Assembly: GCA_027485535.1 (NCBI GenBank)
Contig: JAIXQV010000115.1
Coordinates: 1 to 10,932 of the forward strand
DNA: 10,932 nucleotides
Direction: 5' to 3'
From: Oxalobacteraceae bacterium
Lineage (GTDB): Bacteria > Pseudomonadota > Gammaproteobacteria > Burkholderiales > Burkholderiaceae_D
Below the pieces are notes generated by a model. The model did not search any database and was not told the origin of the DNA. It saw nothing but the letters and a program-made list of their open reading frames with translations. Position 1 is the first letter of the stretch, and every line of letters begins with the position of its first letter. This document shows, in pieces, positions 6,500 through 10,932 of this stretch. The position numbers were made by a program, and so were the translations under genes.

Positions 6500-9400
6500 G
6501 CACGTGTTCCGGTGCGCGTTCCGGTGTGCGTACTGGTGCCAAACCAGTGGCGACCCAGACGATCAAAACCGAGGTAAATCACCGGGGTGGTGAACAGCGT
6601 CAGCAATTGGCTAAGCAACAGACCACCAAAAATCGCTACCCCCATTGGGTGCCGCAACTCAGCACCTTCACCCCAGCCCAGCATCAGGGGCAAAGCAGCG
6701 AACAGCGCCGCTAGCGTGGTCATTAAAATCGGACGAAAACGTAACAGCGCTGCTTGCTCGATCGCTTCGCGTGGCGATTTATGTTGTTCGCGTTCGGCCG
6801 CAATCGCGAAGTCGATCATCATGATCGCGTTTTTCTTGACGATACCAATCAGCAGAATAATGCCGATCACGCCGATCACTCCCAACTCCTGGCCGGCGAT
6901 CATCAATGCCAACAAGGCACCCACACCCGCCGATGGTAGGGTCGATAGGATCGTCAATGGGTGCACATAGCTTTCATACAGAACACCCAGCACGATATAA
7001 ACGCAGATCACGGCCGCCAAAATCAACCACAGCTGATTCTCCAGCGCGGCATCAAATGCGCCAGCGGCACCCAAGAAGTTGAGTGTGACTGCGGCGGGCA
7101 TGCCAATCTCTTGTGCTGCCTGACGAATCGCGCGTACCGCATCCTCCAGTGCGACGCCGGGTGCGGTATCGAAGCCGATGGTGGTGGCAGGGAATTGGCC
7201 CACGCGCGTAATCTGCAAGGGCGATGCTTGTTCACGCACGGTCGCAATTGCGCCCAAGGTCGTCGCCTTGCCGGAACCGGTCTTGATCGGAATATCGGCT
7301 AGCGATTGCGCTGAGTTTGCGGTGCCCGGTGCAGCTTCCAGCACCACACGGAATTGATTCGTCTCGGTGAAAATTGTCGACACAATGCGCTGACCAAAGG
7401 CGTTGTACAAAGCATCATCAATCGCAGCCGCACTCACCGCAAGGCGGGACGCACTATCGCGATCAATACTCACCATCAGCGATGCTGCGCTAACGCCAAC
7501 GTCCGAGCCGACATGCCGCACCGCAGGCGCTTGCGCCAGTTGCTGAACCAGCAGCTCCGTCCAGCGTTGCACAGTCGCGTTGTCTGCGCCCTCCAGCGCA
7601 ACGCGGTACTGCGTCGGGCCGGTCTCAGCGTCAATCGTCAAATCCTGAAGTGGTTGTACATACAAGCTCGCCCCAGCCACCTGTGATGCACGCGTACGTA
7701 AGCGGTCCATGATCTGTTGCTGAGTACCGCTGCGTTCGGTGCGCAGATTAATCAGCATGCTGCCGGTATGCAGCATCGGATTACCGTTGCCGACACCGAC
7801 TTGCGAACTCAGCGAGGCCACATCCGGGTCTTGTAATAGCTCACGCGCGACCGCTTGCTGTAGCGTCGCCATGGCGCCGAATGAAATGCCCTCGCGCGCT
7901 TCGACCCGTGCTTGCAGCCGCCCGGTATCCTGCTGCGGAAACAGACCTTTGGGTATTTGTATATAGAGCAGCACGGTGAGCAGCAGCGTACCGAGCGCAA
8001 CCAGCAAGGTCAGCGCCTGACGCTCAAGTACCCAACTCAGCATCTGCCGGTAGCCGTTCAGCAAGCGATCAAACCCCGCTTGCAGCGCATGCGAGAGAGC
8101 AGGCGGATCCGCATCGTCGGTTGTACGCAGCATGCGCGCCGCCATCATCGGCACCAGGGTCAGCGACACCAGTGCAGAAATAACAATCGTGATCGCCAGC
8201 GTGACCGCAAACTCGCGAAACAATCGACCGACGACATCCGACATGAATAGCAGCGGGATCAACACCGCGATCAGCGAGACGGTGAGCGAGATAATCGTGA
8301 AACCGATCTCGCCAGCGCCCTTTAGGGCTGCTTGCATCGGTGTCTCGCCGCGCTCGATATAACGCGAGATGTTTTCCTGGGACACGATGGCATCGTCCAC
8401 CACGAACCCGGTGGCAATCGTTAGGGCCATGAGCGTCAGGTTGTTGAGGCTATAGCCGAGCAAGAACATCACACCGCAAGTGCCAAGCAGAGAAATCGGT
8501 ACCGCAAGGCTAGCGATGATGGTCGCGCGCACGCTGCGCAGAAACAGCAAGATCACTAACACCACCAATGCCACGGCGACGAACAGCTCAATGGTGACAT
8601 GCTCGATAGAGGCGCGGATGGTGCCGGTGCGGTCGGATAGTACGGTCACTTTCACCGAGGCGGGCAGGCTGTCGGTCAGCTCCGGCAGTCGCTGCTGGAT
8701 CGCATCCACCGTTTGGATGACATTCGCGCCCGGCTGTCGCTGCACATTCAAGATAATTGCCGGCTTCAAATCAGCCCAGGCTGCGAGTCGCACGTTTTCT
8801 TGCGCTTGCACCACGCGCGCGACTTCCGACAAGCGTACCGGTGCGCCGTTTTTCCAGGCGACGATCAGGTTGGCATAGTCTTGCGCCGATTTCAGCTGAT
8901 CATTGGCATTGATTGAGTAAAAGCGCGTCGCGCTATCGATATTGCCTTTGGCGGTATTGGAATTGGCTTGGGTAATCGCAGTACGCAAGCTATCCAGCCC
9001 CAAACCGGCCGCTGCCAGTGCGCGTATATCTGCTTGAATACGAATCGCCGGTTTGTGACCACCAGAGAGCGTGACGAGGCCGACGCCGCTGACCTGACTG
9101 ATTTTCAGTGCCAGTCGGTTATTGGCAATCTGATGCAGCTCCGTCAGCGGCAAAGTATCGGAGGTGAGTGCCAGCGTGAGCACTGGCGCATCCGCCGGAT
9201 TTACTTTCGCATAGACGGGTGGCGCAGGCAGGTCGGCGGGCAGCAGGGCGGTTGCAGCGTTAATAGCTGCTTGTACCTCCTGCTCTGCAACATCGAGACG
9301 TACCCCTAAATTGAATTGCAGTGTCACGGTTGAAAGGCCCGCAGCACTGGCCGAGCTCATGCGCTTCAAGCCGGACATTTGCCCGAACTGTCGCTCGAGT

Positions 9401-9597
9401 GGCGCGCTGACGGTTTGACTCATCACCTCCGGGCTGGCACCGGGGTACATCGTTTGCACTTGAATGGTGGGGAAATCCACCTGCGGCAGTGCTGCGATCG
9501 GCAAAAATCGCAACCCAATCAGCCCTGCCAGCACAATTGCGACCATCAGCAGCGAGGTACCGACCGGCCGCAGAATGAACGGACGGGAAGGGGTCAT
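6496..9597 (-). CDS. mdtB: RND multidrug efflux pump subunit, MdtB-like
   Basis: This is the second RND pump (1033 residues), partner of the MdtC-like subunit. TM1 follows SRPFILRPVGTSLLMVAIVL, and FLPIAALPQVDFPTIQV opens the periplasmic porter region. TM4 has the proton-relay pair Asp401-Asp402 in GFVVDDAIV. The next two residues are Ser406-Gln407, where MdtB and AcrB have hydrophobic residues; the codons TCC CAG are clear in the DNA. GIVKKNA (Lys922) in TM10 and RFRPILMT in TM11 are intact. MdtB identity is supported by SRYIERGE and ALKGAGEIGFTIISLT after TM4. The C-terminus ends in a short Thr-Gly-Thr-Arg repeat. Its ATG overlaps the adaptor stop (ATGA, 9594-9597) after only a weak purine-rich stretch, and its TGA overlaps the mdtC-like start. 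In E. coli the two subunits are thought to divide proton translocation and substrate binding between them. Confidence 0.95.
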   Translation of the reverse strand: MTPSRPFILRPVGTSLLMVAIVLAGLIGLRFLPIAALPQVDFPTIQVQTMYPGASPEVMSQTVSAPLERQFGQMSGLKRMSSASAAGLSTVTLQFNLGVRLDVAEQEVQAAINAATALLPADLPAPPVYAKVNPADAPVLTLALTSDTLPLTELHQIANNRLALKISQVSGVGLVTLSGGHKPAIRIQADIRALAAAGLGLDSLRTAITQANSNTAKGNIDSATRFYSINANDQLKSAQDYANLIVAWKNGAPVRLSEVARVVQAQENVRLAAWADLKPAIILNVQRQPGANVIQTVDAIQQRLPELTDSLPASVKVTVLSDRTGTIRASIEHVTIELFVAVALVVLVILLFLRSVRATIIASLAVPISLLGTCGVMFLLGYSLNNLTLMALTIATGFVVDDAIVSQENISRYIERGETPMQAALKGAGEIGFTIISLTVSLIAVLIPLLFMSDVVGRLFREFAVTLAITIVISALVSLTLVPMMAARMLRTTDDADPPALSHALQAGFDRLLNGYRQMLSWVLERQALTLLVALGTLLLTVLLYIQIPKGLFPQQDTGRLQARVEAREGISFGAMATLQQAVARELLQDPDVASLSSQVGVGNGNPMLHTGSMLINLRTERSGTQQQIMDRLRTRASQVAGASLYVQPLQDLTIDAETGPTQYRVALEGADNATVQRWTELLVQQLAQAPAVRHVGSDVGVSAASLMVSIDRDSASRLAVSAAAIDDALYNAFGQRIVSTIFTETNQFRVVLEAAPGTANSAQSLADIPIKTGSGKATTLGAIATVREQASPLQITRVGQFPATTIGFDTAPGVALEDAVRAIRQAAQEIGMPAAVTLNFLGAAGAFDAALENQLWLILAAVICVYIVLGVLYESYVHPLTILSTLPSAGVGALLALMIAGQELGVIGVIGIILLIGIVKKNAIMMIDFAIAAEREQHKSPREAIEQAALLRFRPILMTTLAALFAALPLMLGWGEGAELRHPMGVAIFGGLLLSQLLTLFTTPVIYLGFDRLGRHWFGTSTHTGTRTGTRA
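6504..6539. repeat. 12-bp tandem repeat, 3 degenerate units, in the 3' end of the mdtB-like gene
   Basis: Units at 6504-6515 (GTGTTCCGGTGC), 6516-6527 (GCGTTCCGGTGT) and 6528-6539 (GCGTACTGGTGC) differ from each other by two to four bases. On the minus strand they encode the tail THTGTRTGTR, just before the overlap with the mdtC-like gene. The tail lies beyond the last conserved RND helix, so copy-number change should be tolerated. Confidence 0.7.
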
Positions 9598-10932
9598 CCG
9601 CCGCTCGCGTTGCGGCTGCGCTTCTCACCGCCTTGGCGTTCCTCGCCAACACCGGCAGCACCTTTACTGCTGGCGCCTTTACCACCCGCATCGTCAGCAC
9701 CACGTGCACCTTTGTCGCCTGCACCTTTGTCGCCTGCGCCTTTATCGCCTTTACCGCGCTCACCGGGCAGTCGTACTTTGGCGCCATCGGTCAAGCGGTC
9801 TGCACCTTCGGTGATGACTTGCTCGCCCGGCTCGACACCCGACAGAATTTGCGTCTTATCCAGACTCGACAAGCCACGCTTTACCGGGCGCAATGAAACG
9901 GTTTTTTCAGCGGCGTTCAGCACATACACAAACGGACCATCACCGCCATTGCGCACGGCAGACACCGGCACTGCCGTCGCACCCTCGACCGTGCGCAGTT
10001 TCAGACGCACATTCACAAATTGGTTGGGGAACAAGGCACCATTCGCATTATCGAACCGTGCCTTGGCGCGCACGGTACCGGTTTGAGTATCGACTACGTT
10101 ATCGAGCGCGAGAAAGCGGCCGATCGCCAGCGGCTTGCTTCGCGAGCGATCAAATGCAGTGACTGGAAGGGCCTTGCCGCCAGAGATTGCATGCTTCAGC
10201 TCTGGTACCGCATCTTGCGGCACCGCGAACACCACATCAATCGGTGCGGTTTGTGTGATCGTGACCAAGCCGGTGGCATCAGCAGGGCCAACCAGATTGC
10301 CAACATCAACGCTACGCAGTCCAATACGGCCCGAGATGGGCGCGGTGATGCGAGCGAAGTCGAGATTCAGCTGTGCGCTACGAACTGCAGCACGATCAAT
10401 CGCGACGGTGCCTTCCAGCTGTTTCACCAGCGCTGTCTGCGCGTCAACATCTTGCTGCGCAATCGAGTCCTGCGCTTGAAGCTGACGGTAGCGGCGCTCG
10501 GTGACGCGGGCGTTTTCCAGTTGCGCCTCGTCACGCTGCAGTTGGCCCTTGACCTGCATCAGCGCATTTTCAAAGGGGCGAGGATCGATCAGCGCCAACT
10601 GCTGACCACGCTGCACGATTTGACCTTCACTAAACGACACTTGCTGCACCACGCCGGATACCTGCGCTCGAACGATGGCGGTAGCGACCGGCGCAATGGT
10701 GCCGAGCGCATCTAGCTCAACCGGAAAACTTTCGGTACCGGCAGCAGCGACACCGACGGTGACAGGTGGTCGGCCACGCGGCATGCCGCCGCGCTCGGCG
10801 TTCTGATCCTTACGCGCGATGGCGTACCAGCTCAGACCACCGATCAGGCTGACAGCAATAAACAGTAATAGCCAAGGCAACCAGCGACGGCCAGGTGGCC
10901 GGTAAGGTGCGAATGGCTGAGGGTCTGACGCG
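9594..10932 (-). CDS. mdtA: Periplasmic adaptor (membrane fusion protein), MdtA-like, 5' end outside window
   Basis: This adaptor links the RND pair to the outer-membrane channel. The frame has no stop up to the right edge, giving 445 visible residues. A TTG at 10878-10880 could start a 428-residue protein, but 17 more residues (ASDPQPFAPYRPPGRRW) precede it before the same membrane anchor (LPWLLLFIAVSLIGG), so the true start probably lies outside. Next come the barrel-sandwich half (GTIAPVATAIVRAQVSGVV, then SFSEGQIVQRGQQLALIDPRPF), an alpha-hairpin rich in Gln and Ala, the second lipoyl half (ITAPISGRIGLRSVDVGN), and the beta-barrel region with LFPNQFVNVRL. These stretches closely match E. 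coli MdtA. The last 53 residues are a Gly/Lys/Ala/Asp tail including three GDKGA pentapeptides. The operon promoter would lie to the right of the window. Confidence 0.94.
   Translation of the reverse strand, partial: ASDPQPFAPYRPPGRRWLPWLLLFIAVSLIGGLSWYAIARKDQNAERGGMPRGRPPVTVGVAAAGTESFPVELDALGTIAPVATAIVRAQVSGVVQQVSFSEGQIVQRGQQLALIDPRPFENALMQVKGQLQRDEAQLENARVTERRYRQLQAQDSIAQQDVDAQTALVKQLEGTVAIDRAAVRSAQLNLDFARITAPISGRIGLRSVDVGNLVGPADATGLVTITQTAPIDVVFAVPQDAVPELKHAISGGKALPVTAFDRSRSKPLAIGRFLALDNVVDTQTGTVRAKARFDNANGALFPNQFVNVRLKLRTVEGATAVPVSAVRNGGDGPFVYVLNAAEKTVSLRPVKRGLSSLDKTQILSGVEPGEQVITEGADRLTDGAKVRLPGERGKGDKGAGDKGAGDKGARGADDAGGKGASSKGAAGVGEERQGGEKRSRNASGG
9706..9750. repeat. 15-bp tandem repeat, 3 units, in the adaptor C-terminal tail
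   Basis: GCACCTTTGTCGCCT occurs twice exactly (9706-9720 and 9721-9735), then once with two changes (9736-9750). On the minus strand it encodes repeated Gly-Asp-Lys-Gly-Ala. The two identical copies point to recent duplication. The unit is a multiple of three, so expansion lengthens the tail without breaking the gene or its ATGA link to the mdtB-like gene. Confidence 0.9.

Noticed and set aside
10878..10880. TTG as the start of the adaptor gene
   Set aside because: The frame continues upstream without a stop to the window edge, adding a plausible proline-rich cytoplasmic N-terminus before the membrane anchor, so the start probably lies outside the window.

Overview
The window looks like chromosomal DNA of a Gram-negative proteobacterium, probably a betaproteobacterium or a relative of the pseudomonads. 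This rests on a tripartite RND efflux operon with two different inner-membrane pumps, a NodT/OprM-type outer-membrane lipoprotein, moderately GC-rich coding sequence, and a LexA box of the CTGT-N8-ACAG type. The lineage is an inference. Every gene I can support lies on the minus strand, so the biological order runs from right to left.

Right to centre (10932 down to 1861) is one tightly packed efflux operon. It holds an MdtA-like periplasmic adaptor (start codon outside the window), an MdtB-like RND pump, an MdtC-like RND pump and an outer-membrane channel. The adaptor/MdtB and MdtB/MdtC junctions are ATGA stop-start overlaps, and the channel gene starts 4 bases after the mdtC stop. The order matches mdtABC of enterics plus a terminal channel gene, as in muxABC-opmB of Pseudomonas. 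The two RND proteins would form a mixed trimer, the adaptor would link it to the channel, and the complex would expel substrates across both membranes using the proton gradient.

Left of centre (1860 to 328), a 19-unit tandem array of a 9-bp repeat lies between the channel gene and an EntS-type MFS exporter. A 99-codon frame reading mostly Ala-Leu-Asn crosses the whole array. It begins inside the end of the channel gene and ends in a TTGA overlap with the TTG start of the MFS gene, so it may be a small repeat protein or a translational bridge.

Far left (262 to 1), a recA-like promoter with a LexA box filling its spacer drives the start of an unrecognised gene that runs off the left edge. It has a good ribosome binding site and is probably part of the SOS response.

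The most interesting points are the SOS-controlled unknown gene, the Ala-Leu-Asn array with its exact fit between two genes, in-frame tandem repeats at three gene ends, and lineage-specific changes in the two RND pumps, including Ser-Gln beside the proton-relay aspartates of the MdtB-like subunit.
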